Assembly: GCA_023614405.1 (NCBI GenBank)
Contig: JAJUPC010000226.1
Coordinates: forward strand, 372,001 to 436,000
Source of the DNA: Avena insularis
Lineage: Eukaryota > Streptophyta > Magnoliopsida > Poales > Poaceae
Direction of reading: 5' to 3'
DNA: 64,000 bases
Positions 1 to 12,000 of this stretch are shown here, in pieces. A program made the translations under genes and the position numbers. A model generated the notes under the pieces. The model made no database searches. It was given only the letters and a program-made list of their open reading frames with translations, and was not told the origin of the DNA. Position 1 is the stretch's first letter, and each line of letters opens with the position of its first letter.

Positions 1-693
1 GAATCTATTCTTCCCTATCTTGAACCCTGGGAGATATAATGATGTGTTAAGCGGAAGGTTTGACAACACAATACATTTAGGAAAGAGAATGCTTCACCTA
101 ATGGAAAAAGGATGTGGAATTATGAAGTTTTGCACATGATGTTATGTAGTAGATTACCCAACCTGAAAGTTGAAGTATCATAGCTTAGTTTTAGTAGTAG
201 CTTTGTTGATTGGATACATTGGAGTATACATAGAGCATTAGTTCGTACCCATGGAAACATTCTTCAAGGCAAGTGAGAATGCCCGAGTGATAGAAAAACG
301 TGATTCACCTATCCTCATACAGGGTAATGATTTGGGTGCAGGATGGATTGATCACCATTCCTACTACTCTTATTATTCGCTCTTGTACTGTTTTGCAGAT
401 CATGAGTGTCTTTTCAACCTTAGCAGAGAGTCGACGTTGAGCCTAAAAGCATCCATTGCTAAGCGTAGTAATATACGATAAGAATGAATCTCAACCATGA
501 TTAATGGGTACCGTGAAGTAAACATCCCCTAATTGACCACCATGAGAGTTTTGCTAGTTTAAGAAGAGCTTTCTCGGAAACTATCAATCATGATGTTTAG
601 AATGTGCTAGAGACATTGTGCCAATAAAAGTCTAAAGGAGAACCAATCTGAGCTAAGTGAATCCTCGAGAAATGACCTAGTCAATTTTATTTT

Positions 694-704
694 AAGGGTG
701 GTAG
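694..704 (+). promoter_or_regulatory. Upstream copy of duplicated PPT motif of element V
   Basis: AAGGGTGGTAG, identical to the terminal polypurine-tract motif at 772-782 and exactly 78 bp upstream of it. Whether it primes plus-strand synthesis is unknown. Confidence 0.5.
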
Positions 705-771
705 CACCCTAATGGATCCCGAACCTTTCGTTCTTTCTAGCCTTCCCAAATCTCGGGACGAGATTTCATTT

Positions 772-782
772 AAGGGTGGTAG
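772..782 (+). promoter_or_regulatory. Polypurine tract of element V
   Basis: AAGGGTGGTAG ends two bases before the 3' LTR start at 785. Its position at the internal/LTR junction is that expected of the plus-strand primer site in LTR retrotransposons. Confidence 0.7.
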
Positions 783-784
783 TC

Positions 785-3700
785 TGTCACATCCCAAACT
801 TCTCCTAATTTTGGAATGTGAAACAAATAAATAAGTTTGATTGATTGTTTAACTATGTTGAAAATTCTCAAAGAGAAGAAACTTTTTGAATAGAAAATCC
901 TCTCAACCTTGAATCAAAATCTTATATTCTTTTGTTATGACCTAAGTAGCCATATAGGCAAAAGGGCTTGAATTGATTATGGATTGAAGAATTGGTGTGC
1001 AAGATTTCAAAATGAAAATCATAAATCATTCATAAGCATTTCATTACATCCATGCAAAGTTCTCAAAACTAAATCCAAATCCTGGTATCTAAATCCTATA
1101 GTTGATTCGCCCAAATGTTCCTAAGAGTAATTAAATTGACTTATTAAAACCCACTGTTGCTAAGGCATAAATTATTGATAATTATAGCCTAAAGAGATCC
1201 AATTAATACTACAAAATTTTAGAAACAAAATTGAGCTCATTTGGAGCTAGTATGAAAAAGTTATGAAATAAATACAAACACATAAAGATATAAATAAAAT
1301 GAAATATACAAGGATTTGTCAATCCACTACTTCCAAACTAGTAAAAAGATTACAAATTTGATCCTACAATGATCTATTCAATTTTAGAAATTTTTTAAAA
1401 CAAGAATCATATCATTTGGAGTTTGTATGCAAAAGATATGAAGGAAACAAGTAAATAGAAAAAGAAAAAGAAAAAAAACCTAAATGGGCCGGCCCACCCG
1501 GACCGACCGCAGCATCAGCACGCACGTACACAAGGATCGATCCCATGGTTGCTTTAAAATGCGTGCGAATCAGTTTTTAACAAACCTATCTCTACTCAAA
1601 CTGCTATAACTTTTTATCTACAACTTCGAATCGACTTTCGTTTGTTTCTACTTGTTCCCTACTTCAATACCTATCTCTACAACATCCTAAATCTCCATAT
1701 AAACTCGTGGAGCCACAGCTGTACGAGTTTCTCTTCTCGAAATCCCGAATCTACATATGCCCAAATCTTATTTTGTTTTTTAACCCATCTAGACTTCGTC
1801 GTTTGCCTTCGGTCAAAAAACGAAAGTTGTAGGAATCGTCAAAATCTTTCAATCCCAACAAACCTCACCTCTTTTCATCCACCACGGCCAGAGAATTTCG
1901 CATCGCAATATTTCAGATCTTACAGTGTAAATCCAAGATGTACTCGCGCTCGTTTCTTCAAATCCAAATTCCTTTGGTGAGAAGGTAGGAATAATGATTC
2001 CCCACAACTTTCATGTTCTAAGTTTTTCAATTTGACCTACGGATTTGTCTCTCTAACACCGATCTGTTTCTTGTCTATTTTGGGCCAAAATCGGGTCAAT
2101 CTCTTCTTCTAGCCACCGGATCCTATCCAGACGGTCGAGATCCAATCAAACCGGTGCGTGCCATGTCGTCATCCCGGTCAGCTTCCTCATCAACGCCACG
2201 TCAACATCAGATCAATATCTAGTCCCAGTCAGCATGCAAAGTCAACATGTCCAGTTAACGGAATATTCCCTGGAATATTCCATTCCAATTTTAAATTGCA
2301 TATTATAGATCTAACTTGTAAAATTTATTAGAAATTCATACCACGTCCAAAAATTGCGTATAATATATCAAATTGAAGATAATTTTACGTAGAATCATCT
2401 TATCAGAATAGATCCAACTTTTACTATACGTGGTTACTGCAGTAATTTAATTAGTTTTAATGGTATTTTAGGTTAATAAATTCATAGGAAATTATCTGTA
2501 ACTCCGAAAAATATGAACAATATATCAAATTGAAGCTACTGTAATGTAGATTAATAATATCTGGATGGATCTAGCCTTTGCAGATTATTTAACCCGTAGC
2601 AATTTAATTAGTTTTAATGGCTTTATAAATCATGAAATTCATAGTAAATTAATTGCTTGTCACAAAAATATAAATGATATACCGATGGAAAGCCGGTTCC
2701 ATGTAGATCACCAATATGCAATTAGTTCTGCCTTTGACTGTAAGGTTTTTCCGTGAAGATTTAAATGGTTTAATGACTTATTTAGAGTAATAAATTCATA
2801 AGAAAATAAATACTATTCTGAAAATTACAAATAATATGTCCCTCGATTAACAATTCCGTGGAGATTACAGATATAATTTTAGTTTGATTTTTAGACAACA
2901 GAAACTGTATGAATCATTTAAAACCCATTAAACACTATTTAAATCATACAAAAAGATCTATAACTCCGATTAGGGTGAATCCAAGTGCTAAGGTTTTGTA
3001 TTGACAATATCTATAAAGAGAAATTGCATGACAAATTATTTGGTACTGTTAAAACAGAAATTCATATAGAAATATTTAAACCCATTGAAATAGTGTTTTA
3101 ATCATAGGAAAATATCTATAACTCCTTTTTAGGTGATTCAAATTGCCACTGTCTCTAAATTGCATTACCTATATCTAGTAGCATCTAGTTCATAATTTAA
3201 TACGACAAAAACATATTTAGTTCAATTAAAGTGGTATACACCATATTAAATCGATACAACTTTAGTAATAAAAGCTTTAGTGCAATAAATGACTTTCCAC
3301 ATGCATCATGTAATCTACAACAAAGGCAAGTGGTGCTATCTTGGTCATAAATGTCCTACTGTTTTCCTATGCATTGTAGATGTTTTTGTAGAATTGCATA
3401 TGTAGGAATTGATGTGTATATGCTATGCTACGTCCCATATTATTCCCTAGCATTCCTTGTTTATGAGCCACTGTTGGTAGATGTGCTTAGCCATGCTATG
3501 ATGAACGAGGGCTGGGTTACATCACTGATGTTGATTCTAAATGTGTTGGTTTGTGAAAACTAAAACAACTTCATCAATGAATATCCTGGGTGTGATGGGA
3601 TTGATAATTTTTGGTGGTATCATTGCGGAAAGGCACCCAGGACACTGAGAAATGATTGGTTTCTTTGTTTGGAAGCTTTCATGTGCAACCATGTGCCAAT

Positions 3701-4536
3701 AATGAAATGGGCGGTTGGTTGAACTCAGTAGGTTGTGGTAACTCGAACCCACGTATCCAGAGATGTAGATAGTGTAGGTTGGACCGGTGCGCGTTGGGAT
3801 TGGGGAGCTACTTCCCGAACGGTTCCTTCTTGGACTTCTCTCTATCATCACCCAATATGAGAGTGGTGGTACGAGCTGGGCTGGCCAAGTCACATGGGTA
3901 AAGTGTACTAACCCCTGCAGGGTGTATAAACTAAGTGCTTAGCCGTGTCCCTGGTTATGGACAATTTGAGCGACCTGATACTGATGCTATGATATTTCTC
4001 ACTCATCCTTATTTTTTAATTACTTAAAACTTGTTGTGTGAACATAATTGGGTAGGAGCACCTGGGAGTGAACCAGAGTGTCCTATTTATCGTATTAGAA
4101 AACTACTTTGTTACAAATGTTAGGATAAAACTGTTGCTTTATGCAAATGAGCCCGAACTCCACTTGGCCAAATAAGCATGTAGTTGATAGATCTGTTATT
4201 AACCACTTTAGCCTACTTGCCATATTTTCAATGTATTGACCATTCGTGGATGCAACGCTTCATGTTGCAGGTTGTATCGTATCTGAGTGATCGTTCATAG
4301 GTCGCGAGACTCCACTCAACAATTGTTCGCCTGTGGCACATTTGGAGGATGGAGATCTACCTTGTATTCGTTTTCCGCTGTGTACTTGAATAAATAATGT
4401 AAATTCCGGATCATATTCGTTGTATTTATGATGCACAGTTATATTTGGTATCATTTTGTACTGTGTGTGCCAGTGAACCGATCCAGGGATTGGCACTATA
4501 CACATGAACTCAGCCTTATCAGGCGAGGGTGCTACA
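785..4536 (+). repeat. 3' LTR of element V (about 3.75 kb)
   Basis: The LTR starts TGTCACATCCC after a polypurine tract and ends GAGGGTGCTACA, with TG...CA termini. The next five bases, GTACT (4537-4541), are the start of chromovirus LTR sequence that can be aligned to 49386 onward. V therefore inserted into LTR A, and GTACT is the presumed right TSD; its left copy is outside the window. The LTR carries an AT-rich tandem array (2335-3256) and no gene. Its head and tail resemble those of element W, so V and W are related families. Confidence 0.8.
2335..3256 (+). repeat. Degenerate ~157-bp tandem array inside the V LTR
   Basis: The motif TTCATAGGAAATATCTRTAACTCC, in diverged forms, recurs at about 2335, 2481, 2638, 2795, 2943 and 3100. 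Spacings are 146, 157, 157, 148 and 157 bp. The flanks also match between units (for example AATATATCAAATTGAAG at both 2365 and 2521, and TAATTTAATTAGTTTTAATGG at both 2444 and 2600). This is about six satellite-like units in the probable U3 part of the LTR. No coding potential seen. Confidence 0.7.
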
Positions 4537-6520
4537 GTACTACACAGGTGGACAATCTTCACAAGGTAGCCTCATCTCAAACCTTGGCCACAAGGGAACC
4601 CATACTAAGGTATATAAATTTCCAGTCAAGCCCTACCCAAATTTCAGGTATTGTGGTTCTACGTTAAATTTGGAATGGTATCGCATTCAGACACCAATCA
4701 GTTTTGTAAAGGGCCAAGGCTCATGCCTTAACATTTTCATCATAAAAATCATCTGGTGTTTAAGAACACATGTCAAAACATTTCAGTAGAATGACTCATC
4801 ATTCTAAGGTTTTCATAACCATTTTCACCAAGTATTCCCATCTAAAGTTGATCCAGTTTTATGCTTAGCACTAGCAACTACAATGGGGGTAAACACTAAT
4901 GAGGGGTGGTAATCAAGTGTATCTTATCTAAGTTCAATCTCATGCCTCAGGATGACATCAAGATTTATCTAACTTAGGTCAAGTTTTATGCTCTTTATGC
5001 TACCTTTAATAATCTCTCTAAACTCTACAAATCACTAGGTAAACTTTAAAAGAAAGCTTTGATAAAGAAATAAAATACTAAGCTTGCAAGTAAAACTAGG
5101 ATTTTGTATCATCAAATGTATCTAACCAAGCATGCTTAATGCATTGCATAGGTTATCTAACTTTCATGGTTGCAAGTGTTAGCTTGCATAATTGCAAGTA
5201 TAAGCTTGCCAAGTCAGCTGGTAGTATTAAGCTTGCATAGGTAATAGCTTGCTAATTCAACTTGTAGTGTTAGGCTTGCCTTGTGCAGAGAAGTGGTTGA
5301 AGTTCTGCTCGGCTTCCTCTTCGTAGTATTCTCCTCCCTCCTCATATCCTTGGTCGGTACTAGCGTCTATAAATAAATACGAGGTACACAATCACCAAAC
5401 AATACTTAACTACTCTTACTTATCACACCAGGGTTTTCACTAGATGATCTATTATCATCACAAACATTAAAATCATTAAGGCAAATAGTTTTATTTTCTT
5501 TATTTTAGAAAAGTAATTTCTACTCACTGAAAAACTACATAAGATTTAATATTCTCCAACTAAAATATGGGATCATGTTGACACATGTCATCACCATATA
5601 TTTCAGTACTTGGGAATGTGATTTAATGTGGTGTCACAATTTAATAATGTTTAACCTTTTTATTTTAACTAATTAAAGTGACTAGAAATGCCTATGGGGC
5701 ATTCTTTTATTGCTTGACCATTATTTCTGTAAGTAAACCTAGATATTTTTATATATTCTGAAAGGTCTTGTAAAATGTGATTTTTGAGAGTTAGAATCAA
5801 CTCAAAAGCCTTCATGGTTGAATTTTGAAAAATGTTTGAATGCAGAAAAGCTTCTGCCTTGTTATTTTTACCATGGGTGATCTACAAATCTAAATGGTTT
5901 GAATCCAACGGGTTTGGATTAAGCACTCCAGTACCTTTCTAACAAAATTGGTTTCATGCATTTTTGTTTAGTGAATCGAGCTGGGTTTCTTTTTGAATTG
6001 GGGTATATCACTGAGTTTGAAACTAAAAGAATAAACCTAAATTTGAATTACTGGGTCGCGCGGAATGCTAACTGGGCCGGCCCACGGGGCACAACACACT
6101 CGCGGGTGGGTTTAAGTGACCGACCCCACGAGTCAGTGAGAGAGAGGGGTGCGAAGCGGTATGGGGGGATGTGGACCGCACGATCAAGCTCTAATCCTAC
6201 GGCTGCGGTTCATCATCCACGCCGGGCAACGCCGGCAAGACAGAACCCTAGTGCGGCCAGTGGGGGTCGTGGGAGGCTCACCGGGGCTCTGGCGATGGCC
6301 GGCAATGGGGGCGAACAACGAAGACGAAAACAGCGATCCTCCTGGTACCGACAGCTCCTCCATGGGCGGCTCCAATCAATGGCACCCTTCTCCTCCAGCA
6401 GTGGCAAGCTCCAGCAAAATTCCGGCGATGCGCTACTCGCCTTGCTTCAGGAGTGCGGTGGGGGTGCTTCTGAGAGAGAGGGTAGTGAGATGGTGTGAAG
6501 AATTTGTGCTGGGGTGGCCT

Positions 6521-6529
6521 CTATTTATA
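6521..6529 (-). promoter_or_regulatory. TATA box in LTR A
   Basis: The minus strand reads TATAAATAG, followed by AGGCC and a pyrimidine-rich leader. It is conserved at the same place in the Y and Z LTRs. Confidence 0.6.
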
Positions 6530-7152
6530 GTGCCTGAAGGGGACCGACGGGCGCGGGCTAAGCTCGTCGTGGTCATCGGCACAGTGGGCTAATGGCATGG
6601 GCGATGTTAGGGGGCGGTGTTGTGCTCCCTGGCGATGCTCAACGGCAAGGTCACGCGGCGTGGTGCGGTGCGGAACGGTCGGAACGTCGCGGTTCTCTGA
6701 GCGGGTCCGACGGCAATTTTAGTGGCGCACAATGTCTACGGTCCACGCGGCGGCAAACGGGCATGTCTGCAGTGATGCTGGGGTGCTGGCGATCCTGTTC
6801 GCATGCGGCAAGGGCAGCACGCGGTTTGTGGGCGTTTGTCGCGGTTGGCGCTATGGCACGCTTTCGGCGAGCTCCCAGAGAGGCTTGGCATGCTTAGGCT
6901 GTGTGGTCCAGGGGCTGGCTACGCTCGAGGCTTGGACAGGGGGTGGCGGTGGACGGTGGAGAGTGTCCCAGACATGGTTTCTAGGCTTCGTGCTTCTCCT
7001 AGCTTGTTGTCAACTGAGAGGTGGCAAGTTGAGCTCGGCCTGGTCACCATTGATGGCTATGGAAAGCTCACAGTGATGCTAAAGCTTGTTAAATGTGTAG
7101 ATGATCTACTAATAGCTTGTTGTGAACCAAAGACCTTGTTCCCTCTTTGGTT

Positions 7153-7219
7153 CATGCATTCTGACAATTATCAAATACACACATGCATTCTGACAATTAT
7201 CACATACACACATGCATTC
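7153..7219 (+). repeat. 29-bp tandem repeat, about 2.3 copies
   Basis: CATGCATTCTGACAATTATC starts at 7153 and 7182, with a partial third unit at 7211. It lies in the first part of LTR A (minus-strand sense) and was not seen at the equivalent place in Y or Z. Confidence 0.8.
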
Positions 7220-7310
7220 ATATTGATTTGAATTAACAAAAGTTTTTGTTAACCCTAATTTTGGTGATTGGAATTTGATAATCATTGTTCAATATTTTTG
7301 GGATGTTACA

Positions 7311-8399
7311 CCTACTAAATTCGCTAACAGCACGCACGGCGAACAGACGAAGATGAGCAGCCGTCTGGTACAGTGAGACGACGCGACGCACAGGCATTGG
7401 AACGAAACCGATGCACAAAAGTCCAGAGAGAGCTAGGATGAGTGGAAGCTCACCGAGGATGTTGGCGGGGAGGCGGCCAAACTGACGAAGAAACCAATCA
7501 CCAGGAACAAACACTTGTCGAGACGAACCGAGGGCTTCTGAGGCACCGAGGCGATGATGTGGTCACACCGGGGTGCTCCAAGTGCCTGGCATGACTCAGA
7601 GAGGTAGAGGCCTCTCCTATTTGCAGTGGCGGCGAGGCGGAAGGAAGAGGAAGGCTAGGGTTTAGAGTCCGCTTGGGGGGATAAGAAGGAGGTGTGGCTC
7701 GGTGGTGGTGCGGTGTGACGAGGATGACGAGGTCGACGCCCATCTGCCCGTCCGTTAGCAAAGCAGAGAGGAGAGGACCGGGGATAGAGATGATGAATAG
7801 AGACGGTGTCTTTGTTCTGTTGGCGAAGGGGTATGGTCCAGGGGGTGTTGGGCTGGGCTAGGAAAGGGGACGCTGCGCTGCTGGGCTGGGCTGGAGCAGG
7901 ATATTCTCTCTTCCTCTTCCCTTTGGTTTGGGTTTTATTTACTATTTGTTTTTTATTTAAAATTTAAACAAGCATCTAATTTCAAACTATTTTAAAATTT
8001 GCAGGAACATTTGAACAGAGATAGATGGCACAAAAAGGTGAGAAAAGTGGGACATGGAATAGAGGAAGAGTGATGCCCCCATATACTCAAATTGGGCATT
8101 ACTATGAGATCTGGGATAGCGATTTTAGAAAAGGAGCATCAAAAGCATTTGGAAAATATTGGACCCTAACCAATGGATCCTTCTAGGGAAAACCAAAATA
8201 CGGAGATAGACAAAATACAGAGAGGGGGTATAGATAACAAGATCAAACACAATACATAAATACAAATGCAACAAAGGACGACCCATGCAATGTGGCATGA
8301 TGATCGTTATGATGATGATGGTGATGCGATGATGTGATGATGATGCAGATAAATCAAATAACAAGCAATTTCTAGTAGTGGTTTTACCTGGGTGTTACA
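7311..8399 (-). repeat. LTR fragment B, reverse orientation
   Basis: On the minus strand this begins TGTAACACCC at 8399, a typical plant Ty3/gypsy LTR start. It continues through a TGATGATG-rich stretch into a GC-rich segment with CCTCTACCTCTCTGAG, resembling the transcription-start region of the other LTRs. It is cut on the left by LTR A. GTTCC (8400-8404) is the candidate TSD. No PBS or coding part is present, and the family is not recognised. Confidence 0.5.
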
Positions 8400-8761
8400 G
8401 TTCCATTGGGTTCAATATCACTAGATATAGCAAGGGGAGAAAAGAATTGGGAAAGTTTCTGTTTGAGATTAGTTGCTAGAGATGCTCAAAGTGAGCTAGT
8501 GGTTAACTTTGGCAGAAATGACCATTAGGTCTTATGCTTCATATTTTCATTTTATTTTGCTTTGATTTGACTTGGTAGTGATCTAGATGATATGGTTTTG
8601 ATCTTTAAACCATTTCTCATCATTTACAACAATCAAACATGGCATTGCAATCATTCATACACACAAGCATAAAGATTTGAATTTAATTAATAAAAGATTT
8701 TGTTAACCCTAATATTGATTAATTAGAGAATGATCCTCATTAATATTTTTGGGGTCTTACA
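8400..8761 (-). repeat. Diverged chromovirus-like LTR fragment C, reverse orientation
   Basis: The end TTGTTAACCCTAATATTG...TTTTTGGGGTCTTACA matches, with many differences, the terminal 100 bp of the A and Z LTRs. Upstream, GTTGCTAGAGATGCTCAAAGT aligns with the AGTTAGAGATAGCCAAAGT region of Z. It is the start of an older relative of the Y/Z LTR, broken on the left by fragment B. Confidence 0.55.
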
Positions 8762-9002
8762 GGTTTTGGTAATTTTTGATAAAATTCGAGCTTGATGCAT
8801 TTATTCATGTAATATAATGACTTAGCAACAATTTAATAATGAAAGTATCTCAAATTTTGATCTATATATAAGTGCATGATACCTGCTTGGTTAGGGTTGT
8901 TTATGGGCTGAGGATTCAGGGTTCTAGTATTGAGGGTTTTTGGTTTTGGTTTTTTAGGGGTAGTTTAGGGTTTAGGGTTTATGAATTTTTCAATAATATA
9001 TA
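8762..9002. other. Unassigned 241-bp segment with short telomere-type repeat
   Basis: This is the only part of the window I could not place in an element. It lies between fragment C and element W and carries TTTAGGGTTTAGGGTTTA at 8964-8981, about two and a half units of the plant telomere motif. The last five bases, ATATA (8998-9002), are the presumed TSD of W. No gene seen. Confidence 0.5.
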
Positions 9003-12000
9003 TGTCACATCCCAAAATTTTCCAAATTTTGAAATGTGAAAAATAAATAAACAAAAGAAACAATTGTTGAAATTTAGGGTGAAAAGAAGCTTTTTGCTTC
9101 TAAATGGAAACATCAAAACCCTTCTTGAACAAAATTTGAATGAAAAGGGCATCCAACCAAATTTCAATCAAGTGAAATGCATTCATTAATTAATTTATCT
9201 TGAAATTTAAACATCTGGAAAAGTTAAACCAAAACCCCAAATCTTAATGAAAGAAAATCATTTCCAAGATCTCTCTAAGACTATGGATCTGTTCCATATG
9301 AATTTTTTTTGTCAACAAACATTCCTAAATGATAAAAAATGATAAAAAAAATATTATAAAACCATAGAAATTGGTTTCATCCAATTTGGAGCCATGGATA
9401 AAAACTTATGAATTTAATAAGACAAAAGGAAGTAATTTCTAAAGCTAATAAAGCTCCTAACTAAAAATACATACCAAATTGTGAGAAAAGTAATCCTAAA
9501 AGGATTTAAAAGATAAACAAATATTAAATAAAATTATACAAATTGTAATCACCAATTTTGGATTTTATAAGGCAAAGAAAGAAAGAAAGAAATAAGGAAT
9601 ATTTAAAAGACAAATTAAATCTTGGCCAAATCCATAAAAAAATGAAAGTTTACTCAATAAAAATAAAAAGAATAAAAGATTATTTAAATAAAATTATGTG
9701 GATTGAACCATATTCAATTTTATTTAAATAAAGATAAATTGCCTAAGCTAAATAAATAGTAAATCACAAGAAAATTATTTAGAAGACAATCTAAAACTTG
9801 AATTAAATCCATAAGCAAATGGAATAAAGATAATCCAAATAAAATGAAGGAATAAAGATTATTTAAATAAAATTATATGGGCTTTTGACCATATTCAATT
9901 TTATTTAAATAAAGAAAAAATCCCTAATAAAAATGATTAATTAAATTATGAGAAAATAATAATTGAAAATGCCAAATTATTTTAAAAGTTATCTAATTAA
10001 CTTAAAATAATAAAATAATTATTTGAATAAAAATTTATATGGTTTGGAACCATATTCAAATATTTGAATAAAGACAAAAGCCTGATCTTAATAAATAATA
10101 AATCATCAGAGATTATTTTGAAATAATTCAAGTGGACTATTTAATCACAATATTAAATAGTTTAAACCTATTGAAAAGGTTTGGTGAAATTTGCATTCGA
10201 ATGGAAGCTTGAATCAATGGTTAGAATAAAGACACAAACCTCATTTAAATAAATATTAAACCCTAAGAGAATATAAGAAATATTCTAAAATGGATTATTT
10301 AAACACACTATATAAACAGTATAAAAACCTACTAAAAATTTGGGAAAGATTTGAAAACAAAAGAGTGTTTGAATCATTTGAATAAAATCAAAACAAAAAG
10401 TACAAACAGAAAAAGAAAAAGAAAACACAAAGAAAAAAATAGAAAAGGGTACAACCCATCTAACCTACCCAGACCCCCAGCCCAATCAGGCCTAGCGTAG
10501 CCCACTCTCTCCCTCCCTAGCCGTCCTTTTCTCACTAGAACCCGTACCCCTCATCTCGCTGACCCGTGGACCTGAGCCACGTGAGCATCCACCTCATCAT
10601 CGTCTCCACCATGTGCGACCTATTCTTCCCCTCCTCCCCCTGTCATTTCCAGCGACCATCCCTCGGCGTAAATTCACGTTATTGCTGCTTTAATCTCTCC
10701 CTGCGACCACGCCCTCATAAGCGCCTCGCCATCCTCTCTCTTTCCCCTCACTCGCCACTCCTGCTCTGCCCCCAGGCTGTTCTAATTACACGCTCGAACC
10801 CCACTGCTGACGACGAGCTTCCGTGCGAATTCCGGCAAAGCCAGACCCTCCCCGGCCCCTAGTGCATGCTAGTTTGCTCGCCAGCATCACCCGCACCTTC
10901 CAGTAGCCCTAGCTTGCCAGCGCATGCCCCAAAAGCTTGCCAACGACGACGTCTGAGCGCCGCCGCTGTCTTCTGCAACTCCGACAAGCTTCCCTGATAA
11001 TCCCTGACCTCCCCCCCTCTGGATGACGCTCGCATACTCGCCAATCTCCTACGTGTCTAACGACACCATCGTCTTGTCTTCTCGTGGCCTGTAGCTTCAC
11101 CTCCGACGATGCTAGTACAAGACCGACGCTGACACCATCTCCGGCGAGAAATCACCAGCAACTGTGTGCGCCCCTTGACCAACGATGACCACATCGAGTA
11201 TTAGCGCGACCCTGCGATTCTAGTAACACCCTCCGTTCTCTCCCTCGCTTCCTAGATTCACCGGAACTTCATAGATTCTGGTATGCTAGATCTAAGCCGC
11301 ACAGATCCCTTTAAATCCAACGTCCCACACTACGCGATCAGTGCGAACTGGTACCGTCCAGTTAGATTCAGCCACGTGGCCGGACTCAGGATTTAAAATA
11401 GAAAATGAATCTATTAGAAGTTTGAATTTGTAAAATCCATAAATTTTGATCTACACGTCCAAAATTTACAAATTTTACATCATTGGAATCAGAAAATGAA
11501 ACCTTTGCAACCATGCCCTTAGTTTAGTATTTTGCTTCTAACAAATTAGGTGTTTTTGCATAAACATTTGTAGGACTATTTTGAGTATAAAATTTATTCT
11601 AAAAATGATTTTTGAGTAAACTATTTTGCAAATGATTTTTTTGAACCTACTGACCAGAAAAAAAACTTTTGGGTTTAGAAATTTATTTGATTAACACTAG
11701 AAATGTTTTACTTTGATTAAAAGCATTTCTAGTAAAATAAAATTGTTGCTATGATTTAAAATGAATTTTGAGTGAAACCTTTTTGCAAATGGATTAGTTT
11801 TAAACACTTTAACCATAAACACTAACATTTGTGTTTAAAAAAATATTTGGCTAACACTAGAAATATTCATTTAATAAAAGCATTTCTAGCAAAACAAAAA
11901 TGATTTAAATGGCCTATTTTCACTAATTTGTTTTCAAATGATTTTGCCACCTTTATAAATGACCAGTAGGTGTTTTAAAATGTTTATAGCCTTATTAGAA

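Larger units (their letters stand above)
1..784 (+). mobile_element. 3' end of internal region of LTR retrotransposon V (partial)
   Basis: This is sequence just upstream of a 3' LTR. The best reading frame (251-481) has no recognisable gag or pol motif, and I see no zinc knuckle, RT or integrase here. The stretch ends with a polypurine tract directly before the LTR start TGTCACATCCC. It also contains CTCGGGACGAGAT, a motif found just upstream of the 3' LTR in elements W, Y and Z of this window as well. The rest of V lies upstream of the window, so whether V was autonomous cannot be told. Confidence 0.7.
4537..7310 (-). repeat. Chromovirus LTR A, same family as Y/Z, reverse orientation (part)
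   Basis: Reading on the minus strand, the LTR starts at 7310 (TGTAACATCCC...) and can be followed to 4537, where V interrupts it. It aligns with the Z LTR from 49386 to 52609, including the GC-rich core with a TATA box. Because internal sequence does not follow on the right of 7310, this is either the 5' LTR of a minus-strand element lying mostly upstream, or a solo LTR. The five bases after it, CCTAC (7311-7315), are the candidate TSD. The long frames inside (such as 5956-6498) are chance frames in GC-rich LTR. Confidence 0.8.

Noticed and set aside
5956..6592. Open frames up to 180 codons in LTR A
   Set aside because: They lie in the GC-rich promoter/leader part of the LTR, overlap on both strands, have no known domain, and are not preserved as frames in the Y and Z LTRs.
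8964..8981. Telomere or interstitial telomere array
   Set aside because: Only about 2.5 TTTAGGG units, too few to call an array.
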